The notes under the pieces were generated by a model. That model worked only from the letters and a program-made list of their open reading frames with translations. It searched no databases and had not been told where the DNA came from. Shown piece after piece: positions 40,496-48,002 of a stretch of 64,000 bases of DNA (the first letter of the stretch is position 1; every line of letters starts with the position of its first letter). Position numbers and translations under genes: made by a program. Origin of the DNA: Veillonellaceae bacterium (GTDB taxonomy: Bacteria; Bacillota_C; Negativicutes; UBA1444); the NCBI GenBank assembly GCA_012798135.1, contig JAAZNU010000015.1, positions 1 through 64,000 of the forward strand, read 5' to 3'.

Positions 40496-41524
40496 TTATT
40501 TCGACAACTCGATTTTTACCGTGCCGGCGGCGATGTCTTTCTTCGCCTTTTCGATCGCTACTTTCACATCCTGGGGAATCTTCGCTTCCAGTTTGGGATT
40601 GTACTTGAGTTCCAGCATCCCGTCCGCGAACGACAAGGTCAGGTGCTGACCGCCCACTGTGCCTTTCTTGCGGAGGTCGATGATTTTGTTCAGAACTTTT
40701 TCCCAGTTGTACACTTGCGAAGCGAGAACCGCATCCGGCGCAATCACGCTCTGGTCCAGGTCGGTGGACATCCAGTAGGTTCCCGGCTTGCTGGCCACGG
40801 CCTTGACGGCGCCCACCGCCTGCTGCGACGAACCGGTCAGAATGTCGGCGCCGGCGTCCATGTGGGTCTTGGCAATTTCGCCGGCTTTGACGATTTCATT
40901 GAACGAGCCGGTATAGGCGATCCGGGTTTTCACGTCGCCGCCGGCGGCTGCGACGCCCATCTGGAATCCCTTGTTGTACTTGACCGCGTCGCCGGCTTCC
41001 ACCGGTCCGACGATCCCGACGATCTTGGATTTGGACATTTTGCCGGCGAGCAGGCCCATGACGTATGCGCCTTCCTGCGCCTGCGGATCATAGGCGAAAA
41101 TGTTCGGGCCGGTCTGGAAGCCAGTACCGTAGGCAAACGTGATCTTCGGGAATTCCGGGGCGATTTCCTTCACCACGCTCTGGTATTGAGCGCCATGGGC
41201 AATGATGATGTCGAAGCCTTGGGTCGCATACTGCCGAATGGCGGCGCCGGCATCCACCGGTTTGCCCATCCGTTCGCTGACGGCCAGTTCCATGCCGTCT
41301 TTGGACTGGGCCTGCATTTTTTTCAGGGCGTCATACATGGATTGACCCCAGGCCATGTCATCCACGGTGCTGGGAAGAACGAGCGCGATTTTGAGCTTCT
41401 GTGTTTTGGGGGCTTCCGCTTTCGGGGCGGCCGGTTTCTGGTCGCCGCCGCAGCCGGCTACCAGCAGGGAGAGCGACAGTACGAGGGCCAGGATCAATGC
41501 AAGCAGTTTTCGGGTGTTGTTCAT
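40496..41524 (-). CDS. BMP family nucleoside-binding lipoprotein
   Basis: The substrate receptor of the ABC transporter (342 aa). A lipoprotein signal with Cys near residue 24 (LLVAGCGG) is followed by a BMP/PnrA fold (LKIALVLPSTVDDMAWGQSMY, then GVAAAGGDVKTRIAYTGSF). PnrA-type members bind purine nucleosides. I use ATG 41524, preceded by AAGGAGG; eight upstream in-frame codons have no independent site. It has a separate leader rather than following the permeases directly. Confidence 0.92.
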   Translation of the reverse strand: MNNTRKLLALILALVLSLSLLVAGCGGDQKPAAPKAEAPKTQKLKIALVLPSTVDDMAWGQSMYDALKKMQAQSKDGMELAVSERMGKPVDAGAAIRQYATQGFDIIIAHGAQYQSVVKEIAPEFPKITFAYGTGFQTGPNIFAYDPQAQEGAYVMGLLAGKMSKSKIVGIVGPVEAGDAVKYNKGFQMGVAAAGGDVKTRIAYTGSFNEIVKAGEIAKTHMDAGADILTGSSQQAVGAVKAVASKPGTYWMSTDLDQSVIAPDAVLASQVYNWEKVLNKIIDLRKKGTVGGQHLTLSFADGMLELKYNPKLEAKIPQDVKVAIEKAKKDIAAGTVKIELSK

Positions 41525-41564
41525 TTGTCTTCCTCCTTGTTTTTGCATCTGTATTATCCATTGC

Positions 41565-41590
41565 GTTTCGTTTCACTTCCCGAACGAAAC
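41565..41590. promoter_or_regulatory. palindrome and -10 box upstream of the BMP lipoprotein gene
   Basis: The inverted repeat GTTTCGTT (41565-41572) / AACGAAAC (41583-41590), with a 10-base spacer, sits just downstream of an exact TATAAT (minus strand, 41611-41606). A repressor bound here would block early elongation. No convincing -35 was found, so the promoter call is tentative. Confidence 0.45.
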
Positions 41591-41635
41591 ACAAGACAGA
41601 CCCCAATTATATTTTTTCTCTTCACAGGAATACGC

Positions 41636-41967
41636 TGAATCCTTTCGGTTGCTGTAGATTTTCACCGAAATTCGTATCGTCTCGTAATTCAATTTTTCGG
41701 TCGACCCAAATTGCTCCATCCGTCGCATTGGGTCTAAAATCGACATCCCTGTTGATTTTTCCGACAAATTTTCATCACTTCGGCGACGAATTATACGGTT
41801 CAAATCTAATGTAACCTTCATGATTCAGTGTATTCCTGCTCCTTCACGTTGATGCAGCGGGGCATGAGATAAGCGGAGGTTAAGCGAAGCGTCGAAGCGT
41901 TCTCATCACTGCTGCCGAAAAAGTCCCGCGTTTTTCTGCGACCATCTACAGCAACCGGAATGATTCA
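41636..41967. repeat. 332-base element with 24-base imperfect terminal inverted repeats
   Basis: The left end (41636-41659, TGAATCCTTTCGGTTGC...) and right end (41944-41967) are inverted copies matching at 22 of 24 positions. Another inverted pair, caggaatacgctgaatc at 41625-41641 and its complement at 41822-41838 (16 of 17), overlaps the left end. The element encloses the second copy of the 32-base dispersed core (41868-41899). It resembles a small non-autonomous mobile element, but no clear target duplication was found. Confidence 0.55.
41864..41906 (-). repeat. stem-loop repeat, copy 2 of the 32-base dispersed core (core 41868-41899)
   Basis: The core differs from copy 1 (7539-7570) at one base only. 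Here the arms are ATGAGA (41864-41869) and TCTCAT (41901-41906), unrelated to the 14-base arms of copy 1. The core sequence is thus conserved while the arms differ but remain complementary. Confidence 0.7.
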
Positions 41968-42012
41968 CCAACGCCAAGAAAAAATCCTTGAACCGCTTTT
42001 TCTCGGTCAGGC

Positions 42013-42948
42013 TCAGCCCCGCACGCCGCGTTCGTAGGGACGCCCCAGCGCCGCTGGCGGCCAGACCCGGCCGAACGAAATCATCAACGCCGCGATCGTC
42101 ACCACATAGGGCAGCATCACCGCGATTTCATACGGAAAATTGATTCCCAGCACCTGCACCCAGAGCTGGAATGAGTCCGCCATGCTGAACAGCAGCGATC
42201 CTGCCAGAATCCCCCATGGGCTCCAGCGGCCGAAATATACCAACGCGATGGCGATGAAGCCCCGGCCGGCCGTGATATTATCCGCGAACATATGGGTGTT
42301 GGCCACCGTAAGCGTCGCTCCCGCCAATCCGGCCAGAATGCCGCCGATCACCAGACACTGGTAACGCATTTTTGTCACGCTGACGCCCAGCGTATCCACC
42401 GCCTGCGGCGTCATTCCCACCGCCCGGACGCTCAGGCCCCAGGTGGTGCGGAACAGCACGAACCAGGAAAGCGGCACCAGCAGGAAGGAAAAATAAACGA
42501 TCACGTTGTGGTCGAACAACATCGGGCCCAGAACGGGGATATCGCCGAGCACCGGAATCTTCCAGGGTTTCAGTCCCTGAATCGTCTGAATGCCGCCGAC
42601 ATACAACCGGAAAAACAAGCCGGACAGGCCCCAGCCCAGCATCGACAGGCCGATCCCACTGATTCCCTGCTCCGCCTGCAGTGTTACGCTGACGAAAGCC
42701 ATCAACAGTCCCATCAGGGCACCGGTCACGATCGCCGCCGCGATGCCCACGACCGGGGAATTTGTCACATAAGTCGCGTAAAAACCGCTGAAGGCGCCCA
42801 TCAGCATGATGCCTTCCAGCCCCAGATTATAAACGCCGGACCGCTGCGTCAACATTTCGCCCAGTGCCGCCAGCAGGTAGGGAATCGCCAGCCGGATGCC
42901 GGTCGCGATGACGCCGATGAGGATGCCCTGCTCCAGAAAATCCGTCAT
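42013..42948 (-). CDS. nucleoside-type ABC transporter permease 2
   Basis: A membrane permease of the BPD_transp_2 family (311 aa) with 8-10 hydrophobic segments and the EAA-like region RAVGMTPQAVDTLGVSV. It pairs with the permease encoded directly upstream, whose stop is one base away. The ATG at 42948 has GGAGG nine bases upstream, inside the end of the previous gene. ATPase and receptor are encoded after a 490-base intergenic region. Confidence 0.92.
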   Translation of the reverse strand: MTDFLEQGILIGVIATGIRLAIPYLLAALGEMLTQRSGVYNLGLEGIMLMGAFSGFYATYVTNSPVVGIAAAIVTGALMGLLMAFVSVTLQAEQGISGIGLSMLGWGLSGLFFRLYVGGIQTIQGLKPWKIPVLGDIPVLGPMLFDHNVIVYFSFLLVPLSWFVLFRTTWGLSVRAVGMTPQAVDTLGVSVTKMRYQCLVIGGILAGLAGATLTVANTHMFADNITAGRGFIAIALVYFGRWSPWGILAGSLLFSMADSFQLWVQVLGINFPYEIAVMLPYVVTIAALMISFGRVWPPAALGRPYERGVRG

Positions 42949-42949
42949 G

Positions 42950-44026
42950 TCACGCTACCTCCCCGGAACGGCGGCGGCGCCATGTTTTGAGCTGTTCGAG
43001 CAGCTCCGGCCGGCGGATGAGAATGTCGCTTCCCACCACAAACAGGATAATGAAACCCTGGATCACCATCACGATGGCTGCCGGAATACTGACGGCCCGC
43101 TGCATCATGTCGGCGCCCAGAATCAACGCCCCGAACAGAATAGAGGCCGGAATGGCGCCAATCGGGTGCAGCCGTCCGAACAAGGCGGCGACGATGGCAC
43201 TGAATCCGTAGCCGGCCGAAATATCCTCCAACGCCCGATGGTGGACGCCCAGCACTTCGACGGTCCCGGCCAGGCCGGCCAGTGCTCCGGCCAAAAACAT
43301 CGACAGTACCATATACAACGGCACATTGATTCCCGCATACCGCGCGGCCTCCGGTCCGGCGCCCACCGCCCGCAGGCGGTAGCCCACCGTCGTTTTCATC
43401 AGCAACACATAGACCGCCACGGCCAGCACCAGTGCCAGAATGAATCCGGTATTCAGACGGGTCCCCGGGATGAGGCGGCTCATCCAGACGGCATTGGGCA
43501 CCAGCGCCGTCTGCGGCACGCCCGTTCCGTACGCCACCTCCTGCGGATCAATCAGAATCCCCCGGATCAGCAGCAGATACAATTGGGCGGCGATTTGGTT
43601 CAACATCACGGTGCTGAGAATTTCGTTGACATTCAGCCGCGCCTTCAAAAAGCCGGCAATCCCGCCCCAAAGCCCCCCGGCCAGGGCCCCGGACAGCAAC
43701 ACCATCGGAAACAGGACCGGCGCCGGCAGCGATTCGCACTTCAGGGCCACCCCGGCAGCGGTGATGGCACCAATGAGGATCTGCCCTTCGCCGCCGATAT
43801 TCAGCACTCCGCTGCGAAACGAAATGATGATGCCCAGTCCGGTCAACAACAGCGGTGTCGTCCGCACCAAGGTTTCCGTCAGGCCAAAGCTGCTGGAAAA
43901 CGGTCCGGTCAGCATGACTTTGTAAGCCCGCACCGGATCCGACTTCGCCAACAGAATGAAAATCGCTCCGATCAGCAGCGCGCCCAGCAACGCCGCCAAC
44001 GACACCAGGATGGTCCTACCCTTCAC
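42950..44026 (-). CDS. nucleoside-type ABC transporter permease 1
   Basis: A BPD_transp_2 permease (358 aa) with about nine membrane spans. NIGGEGQILIGAI and RAVGAGPEAARYAGI are characteristic. I choose GTG 44026, which follows GGGAGG by nine bases and begins just before the first hydrophobic segment. Longer in-frame extensions run back through the leader terminator and are therefore unlikely. It is first of the permease pair and has its own promoter and attenuator-like leader. Confidence 0.9.
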   Translation of the reverse strand: MKGRTILVSLAALLGALLIGAIFILLAKSDPVRAYKVMLTGPFSSSFGLTETLVRTTPLLLTGLGIIISFRSGVLNIGGEGQILIGAITAAGVALKCESLPAPVLFPMVLLSGALAGGLWGGIAGFLKARLNVNEILSTVMLNQIAAQLYLLLIRGILIDPQEVAYGTGVPQTALVPNAVWMSRLIPGTRLNTGFILALVLAVAVYVLLMKTTVGYRLRAVGAGPEAARYAGINVPLYMVLSMFLAGALAGLAGTVEVLGVHHRALEDISAGYGFSAIVAALFGRLHPIGAIPASILFGALILGADMMQRAVSIPAAIVMVIQGFIILFVVGSDILIRRPELLEQLKTWRRRRSGEVA

Positions 44027-44079
44027 CCACTGCAGCCTCCCACTTGCCAAAATCGTATAAACACGTCGAAAAGCAGCCT

Positions 44080-44140
44080 CGCCCTGCGGCGAACGCCATT
44101 CCGGTAAAAAACGCCCTGCGGCGATGCACCCGCAGAGCGT
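44080..44140 (-). promoter_or_regulatory. attenuator-like leader of the nucleoside permeases
   Basis: On the minus strand an 11-base stem (44140-44130 with 44121-44111) is followed by six T, an intrinsic terminator about 85 bases before permease 1. A 13-base sequence, cgccctgcggcga on the plus strand, occurs at both 44112-44124 and 44080-44092. The left arm of the terminator could pair with either copy, and only one pairing makes a terminator. No known purine riboswitch consensus was seen. Confidence 0.65.
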
Positions 44141-44179
44141 CCTCGCTCCAAAAGACAACTGTACTCAATTCCGTTCTAT

Positions 44180-44208
44180 ATGATATCGTATTTTGCGTCA
44201 CGCGTCCA
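44180..44208 (-). promoter_or_regulatory. promoter of the nucleoside permease genes
   Basis: -35 TGGACG (44208-44203), a 17-base spacer and -10 TATCAT (44185-44180) on the minus strand, about 35 bases before the leader terminator. Confidence 0.6.
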
Positions 44209-44227
44209 GTGAAACCTGTGCGCTGTA

Positions 44228-45556
44228 TCAAAATCGCCGCCATAGTTTTTCGGCCAGTTCCCGGGCCCGGGCGAAGATTTTCCGTTCGTCGGCCGTGAGG
44301 ATTTGACGGTCCCGCATGACGACTTTCCCATGGATCACCGTGGTCGTCACCGCCCGGCCGGTCAGGCCGAACAGTACATGACCGTTCAGATTGTCCGCTG
44401 TCAGCGGTGTCGGCGGCTCGTAATTCACCACGATGATATCCGCCAGGGCCCCCGGCATAAGCTGGCCCAGCGGCTCGCCGAAACAGGCCGAGGCAAACTC
44501 GGCATTCCGCCCAAACAGCATCTCATGCGGTTCCGCCCAGGCGACCGCCGGACTCTGATGCTGATGCTTGTGCAACAAGTTGGCCACTTTCAGCGACTCC
44601 AACATGTCACATGTATAACCGTCCGTGCCAAGGCCCACCCGTACGCCTTGCCGGGACATTTCCAGCACCGGCGCGCAGCCGACGGCGTTGCCCATGTTCG
44701 ATTCCGGATTATGCACGACGAACGGCGTTTCGTCGCGGAGAATCCCGATCTCCCGCTCATCCACCTGGACGCAGTGCGCCGTGATGGTCGCCGGATTCAG
44801 CAGGCCGAAAGACTGCAGTCTCTCCACGACCCGTTTGCCGAATCGCCGCTGGCAATCCTCAACATCGGACAACGCCTCCGCCGTATGAATATGGCAGCCG
44901 GCCGCCAGTTCCGCGGCGGTATCCGCGCAGCGCCGCAACAAAACGTCATTCAGCGTGAACGAGGCGTGGAGGCCGAACAAAGCGCGCCGCAAACCGTTTC
45001 GTTCGCGCCGGCAATGCAGGATATAGTCCTGGTTTTCCGCGATCCCCTGTCGGGCGATCTCCTCGCCGTCACGGTCCGACACCTCATAGCACAGGCAGGT
45101 CCGGATCCCCAGCGCGTCAGCGGCCTCCGCCAGCCGGAACAAACTACCCGGCGCGCAGTGGGGACTGGCATGATGATCGAAAATCGTGGTGACCCCGTTC
45201 CGGATGCAGTCGATCATCGCCACCGCCGCGCTATAATAGACATCCTCCAGCGTCAGAGTCTTGTCGAGACGCCACCACAGCCGCTCCAGAATCTCCTGGA
45301 ACTGTTGCGGCGACTGCGCCTTGATGTCCATTCCCCGGGCGAAGCTGCTGTAACAGTGCATGTGGGCGTTGATCAGGCCCGGCATGATCATCTGGCCCGC
45401 CGCATCAATCCAGTCAGCCTCGGGATATTGGGTTCGCAGTTCCGCCGTCGCCCCCACGGCAACAATTTTATGATCCCGGACCGCCACGCAGCCATTTTCC
45501 AGAACAAGCGCCGCCGAATTTCGCGTGATCACCCGCCCGTTGCCAATCAACAGCAT
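44228..45556 (-). CDS. ssnA: SsnA-type aminohydrolase (selenium metabolism-associated)
   Basis: An amidohydrolase-superfamily protein of 442 residues, close to chlorohydrolase and guanine or adenosine deaminases. INAHMHCYSSFARG, HIHTAE, TAHCVQVDE and GTDGYTCDM supply the metal and catalytic residues. SsnA is a marker of selenium-dependent Mo hydroxylase clusters, where it is presumed to deaminate a purine-like substrate. GGAGG lies upstream of ATG 45556, 48 bases after the C-GCAxxG-C-C gene, so it may end the mop operon. Confidence 0.9.
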   Translation of the reverse strand: MLLIGNGRVITRNSAALVLENGCVAVRDHKIVAVGATAELRTQYPEADWIDAAGQMIMPGLINAHMHCYSSFARGMDIKAQSPQQFQEILERLWWRLDKTLTLEDVYYSAAVAMIDCIRNGVTTIFDHHASPHCAPGSLFRLAEAADALGIRTCLCYEVSDRDGEEIARQGIAENQDYILHCRRERNGLRRALFGLHASFTLNDVLLRRCADTAAELAAGCHIHTAEALSDVEDCQRRFGKRVVERLQSFGLLNPATITAHCVQVDEREIGILRDETPFVVHNPESNMGNAVGCAPVLEMSRQGVRVGLGTDGYTCDMLESLKVANLLHKHQHQSPAVAWAEPHEMLFGRNAEFASACFGEPLGQLMPGALADIIVVNYEPPTPLTADNLNGHVLFGLTGRAVTTTVIHGKVVMRDRQILTADERKIFARARELAEKLWRRF

Positions 45557-45604
45557 CTCGATTTCCTCCGTTCATAAAGACTGCCGCCCGGTCTTTCGCT
45601 GAGC

Positions 45605-46042
45605 TTATTCGTCCTGAAAAGCCAGGCCGTTCTCCTGCAAAAGCTGCCGCACCATGAAATAGGTTTCGTTGATCAGACGGGGGCACCGCGTCAACCGATT
45701 CCAGGGATCGCCCCCCAGGATCGTGTTGCAGTCGATCCCGCCGAATTCTTCGCCGAAACCGGCTTCGAACCATTCCACCAGTTGCTGAATCATCAAGTTC
45801 AGCGAACGCTGCTCGGTTTCTTCCAACCGACCCCGCCCGGCAAACAGTCCCAGCAGGCAGGCGCCGCCGGCCAGTGCCCCGCACGTTTTCCCCTGAAAAC
45901 CGAGTCCGCCCGACAACCCGTTCATGGCCCGGATTAAATCCGGATCTTCCTTGCCCTGGTGCTCCAGACCCATGATCAGCAACACCTGGGCACAGTGAAA
46001 GCCCTGCAGGTGCAGCTGTGAGATTCTTGTCAATTCGTCCAT
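45605..46042 (-). CDS. C-GCAxxG-C-C family protein (DVU_1555-like)
   Basis: A 145-residue redox or metal protein of the C_GCAxxG_C_C family. The signature cysteines are visible in GFHCAQVLL, KTCGALAGGACLLG, IDCNTI and RCPRLI. Members are frequently found beside Mo and radical SAM enzymes, but no biochemical role is established. It lies between the histidine phosphatase gene and ssnA. I equate it with the DVU_1555 group from its neighbours, not from an alignment. Confidence 0.85.
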   Translation of the reverse strand: MDELTRISQLHLQGFHCAQVLLIMGLEHQGKEDPDLIRAMNGLSGGLGFQGKTCGALAGGACLLGLFAGRGRLEETEQRSLNLMIQQLVEWFEAGFGEEFGGIDCNTILGGDPWNRLTRCPRLINETYFMVRQLLQENGLAFQDE

Positions 46043-46066
46043 CCGGGTTCCCCCCTGTAAACGTCT

Positions 46067-46675
46067 TCACAAAGCGACAGCGTTGATGAGCTTGAGCTGT
46101 GGATTGATCCCGTTATACTGAATCAAATTCACACAGGAAAAATCCTGGGAAATGCGAAACAAGTTTGCAATCGGCATCCCCAACAAATGGCACAAAATCA
46201 GCCGATTGACTCCGGCATGACCAACAATTGCCACCGGACCGTCCGTTTCGGCTACTATCTTCTGATATGCCGGCAACACCCGCTGTGAACAATCCGCAAA
46301 GCTCTCGCCGCCACGAATCCGATAATAGGCGATGTCTCGGCCGCGTGCCTCGAATTTTTCTGGAAACCGTCGGATCACCTCGGCAAAGGATAGCCCTTCC
46401 CATTCCCCCAGATGGATTTCCCGCAATTCCGGGCGGACAAAGACACGACCGCCGCTTCCTTCCGCCAGAATATCCGCGGTTTTTTGGGATCTCTGCAAGT
46501 CGCTGCAAAAAAAACTTTGAATTCCCGCCGGCAACAAACGTTCCCGTAAGCGTTCCGCCTGCCGAATTCCTTCCTGATCGAGCGGCACGTCGCATTGCCC
46601 GATGTAACGGCGTTGCTCGCCGGCGTTTTTTATTCGCGCGTGTCGCAATAAATACACCAATTTGGATCCCGCCAT
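46067..46675 (-). CDS. histidine phosphatase family protein
   Basis: A phosphoglycerate-mutase-fold phosphatase (202 aa). The catalytic RHA of LLRHARIKNAG and the second His in IVGHAGVNR are present, with Arg in FCSDLQRSQKTA. In this operon it may remove a phosphate from a cofactor or intermediate, as CobC-type phosphatases do; the substrate is unknown. It starts five bases after the CoA-ligase-like gene and has a poor ribosome binding site, suggesting coupling. Confidence 0.88.
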   Translation of the reverse strand: MAGSKLVYLLRHARIKNAGEQRRYIGQCDVPLDQEGIRQAERLRERLLPAGIQSFFCSDLQRSQKTADILAEGSGGRVFVRPELREIHLGEWEGLSFAEVIRRFPEKFEARGRDIAYYRIRGGESFADCSQRVLPAYQKIVAETDGPVAIVGHAGVNRLILCHLLGMPIANLFRISQDFSCVNLIQYNGINPQLKLINAVAL

Positions 46676-46679
46676 ATTT

Positions 46680-48002
46680 TCACGTCACTTTCCTGAACAG
46701 CCGCTTCCCGGACACCGGCAGCACCCCATCGTCACATTCGCGGCTATCGGCACGCAACTCCAGGCAGCCTGCCGCCCGGGCATTCCGAACTGTTTCGATC
46801 CTCTCCAGTTCCGCTTCCACGGTTTCCCACATGCTCGACCGCCCGCCAAGCGTCAGTACCGATACGGCCAATTTCACACGATGACCATCCACCGCTACTG
46901 TCGCCGTATAATCGATCGTCCCCGGAACGGCAAACACGCCTTCGGCAATTTCAGACAACCGAAGTGTCCCGTCCGTTGGCAACCGCAAAATTGAATCCAG
47001 ACGCCCGCCCAGACGGTCTAGGCGCTTCAGCGAACTGCCGCAGGCGCACGGCTCCGGCAAGATTCGGGACAAATCGCCGGTTCGGTAACGGATCAGCGGC
47101 ATCCCCCGTCGGGTCAATGTGGAAAACACGACTTCCCCCTCGCAGCCGTCCGGCTGGCGTTCCCCCGTATTCGGGTCGACCACTTCAAATAAGAGATCCG
47201 CCTCCCGCAGGTGATACCCCGAATGCGCTTCGCATTCCACGCCGCCGCCCAGTCCCATCTCCGTCATGCCGTAATGATCGAACACCCGGCATCCCCAAAG
47301 TCGCTCCACTTCCCGGATCAAGGCCCCCGGGGCATAGTCCGTGCTGAGCAAAACCGTACGCGGAAATTCAGCCAAGTCAACCCGCCCCGTGGTGTACCGC
47401 GCCAGCGCCAGAACCTGCACCGGACTTCCCACTACCGAATCCGCCCGACTCTGCCGCATAAACCGCGCCGCCGCTGCCAAATCTGTCACCCAGCCGTAAG
47501 GCAGGGAAGCCGCGCCCAACCTCGCCAATGCCTGCGCCAACAAATCGCCGACACTGCCAGGCCGCCGGCCTGGCAACAGAATCAGCACCCGGTCCCCCGG
47601 TCTGGTCAAGGTGGACATCCCTGCCTGAAAAAAGTCCACTGTCAAGGACTGATCGTCCGCCGTAAACCAGAGCCGTTTCGGCTCACCCAGCGTTCCCGAC
47701 GTGTCCAGCGTGACCACCCGGTTGATCCGGGACTGGGAAACGCAGAGCATTTGCGCGCCCCAGCTCCGCAAATCCGTCGCAGTCGCAAACGGCAAGCTGG
47801 TCAGATCCCCAAGCGTCCGGATGCCTGCTGCCGCGCTTTGCCCCAGATGCTTCCGATAAAACGGACTGTTGGCTACGGCAAAACGGACCGTCGCCGATAG
47901 TTTGTCCAACTGATAATTCTCCAGTATCTGCCGGTCCAGTCGTTTTCCAGGCAAGCCCAGCCGAGTCGCCGTCCATGCGTCGAGCGGCGTCATCGCCGTC
48001 AT
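46680..48002 (-). CDS. PaaK-like adenylate-forming enzyme (DVU_1553-like)
   Basis: A member of the phenylacetate-CoA-ligase subgroup of AMP-forming ligases (440 aa). DTSGTLGEPKR is the ATP loop, YGMTEMG and YRTGDL are the later AMP motifs, and a Lys lies near the C-terminus (GKRLFRK). It should therefore be able to adenylate a carboxylate. Its placement inside a Mo-enzyme maturation operon, not a catabolic one, is unusual. ATG 48002 overlaps the radical SAM stop (ATGA). Confidence 0.85.
   Translation of the reverse strand: MTAMTPLDAWTATRLGLPGKRLDRQILENYQLDKLSATVRFAVANSPFYRKHLGQSAAAGIRTLGDLTSLPFATATDLRSWGAQMLCVSQSRINRVVTLDTSGTLGEPKRLWFTADDQSLTVDFFQAGMSTLTRPGDRVLILLPGRRPGSVGDLLAQALARLGAASLPYGWVTDLAAAARFMRQSRADSVVGSPVQVLALARYTTGRVDLAEFPRTVLLSTDYAPGALIREVERLWGCRVFDHYGMTEMGLGGGVECEAHSGYHLREADLLFEVVDPNTGERQPDGCEGEVVFSTLTRRGMPLIRYRTGDLSRILPEPCACGSSLKRLDRLGGRLDSILRLPTDGTLRLSEIAEGVFAVPGTIDYTATVAVDGHRVKLAVSVLTLGGRSSMWETVEAELERIETVRNARAAGCLELRADSRECDDGVLPVSGKRLFRKVT

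Noticed and set aside
41573..41821. Minus-strand frame of 82 codons between the permeases and the BMP gene
   Set aside because: No ribosome binding site, AT-rich, crosses inverted repeats and a -10 box, and resembles nothing known. It could be a relic but is not supported as a gene.
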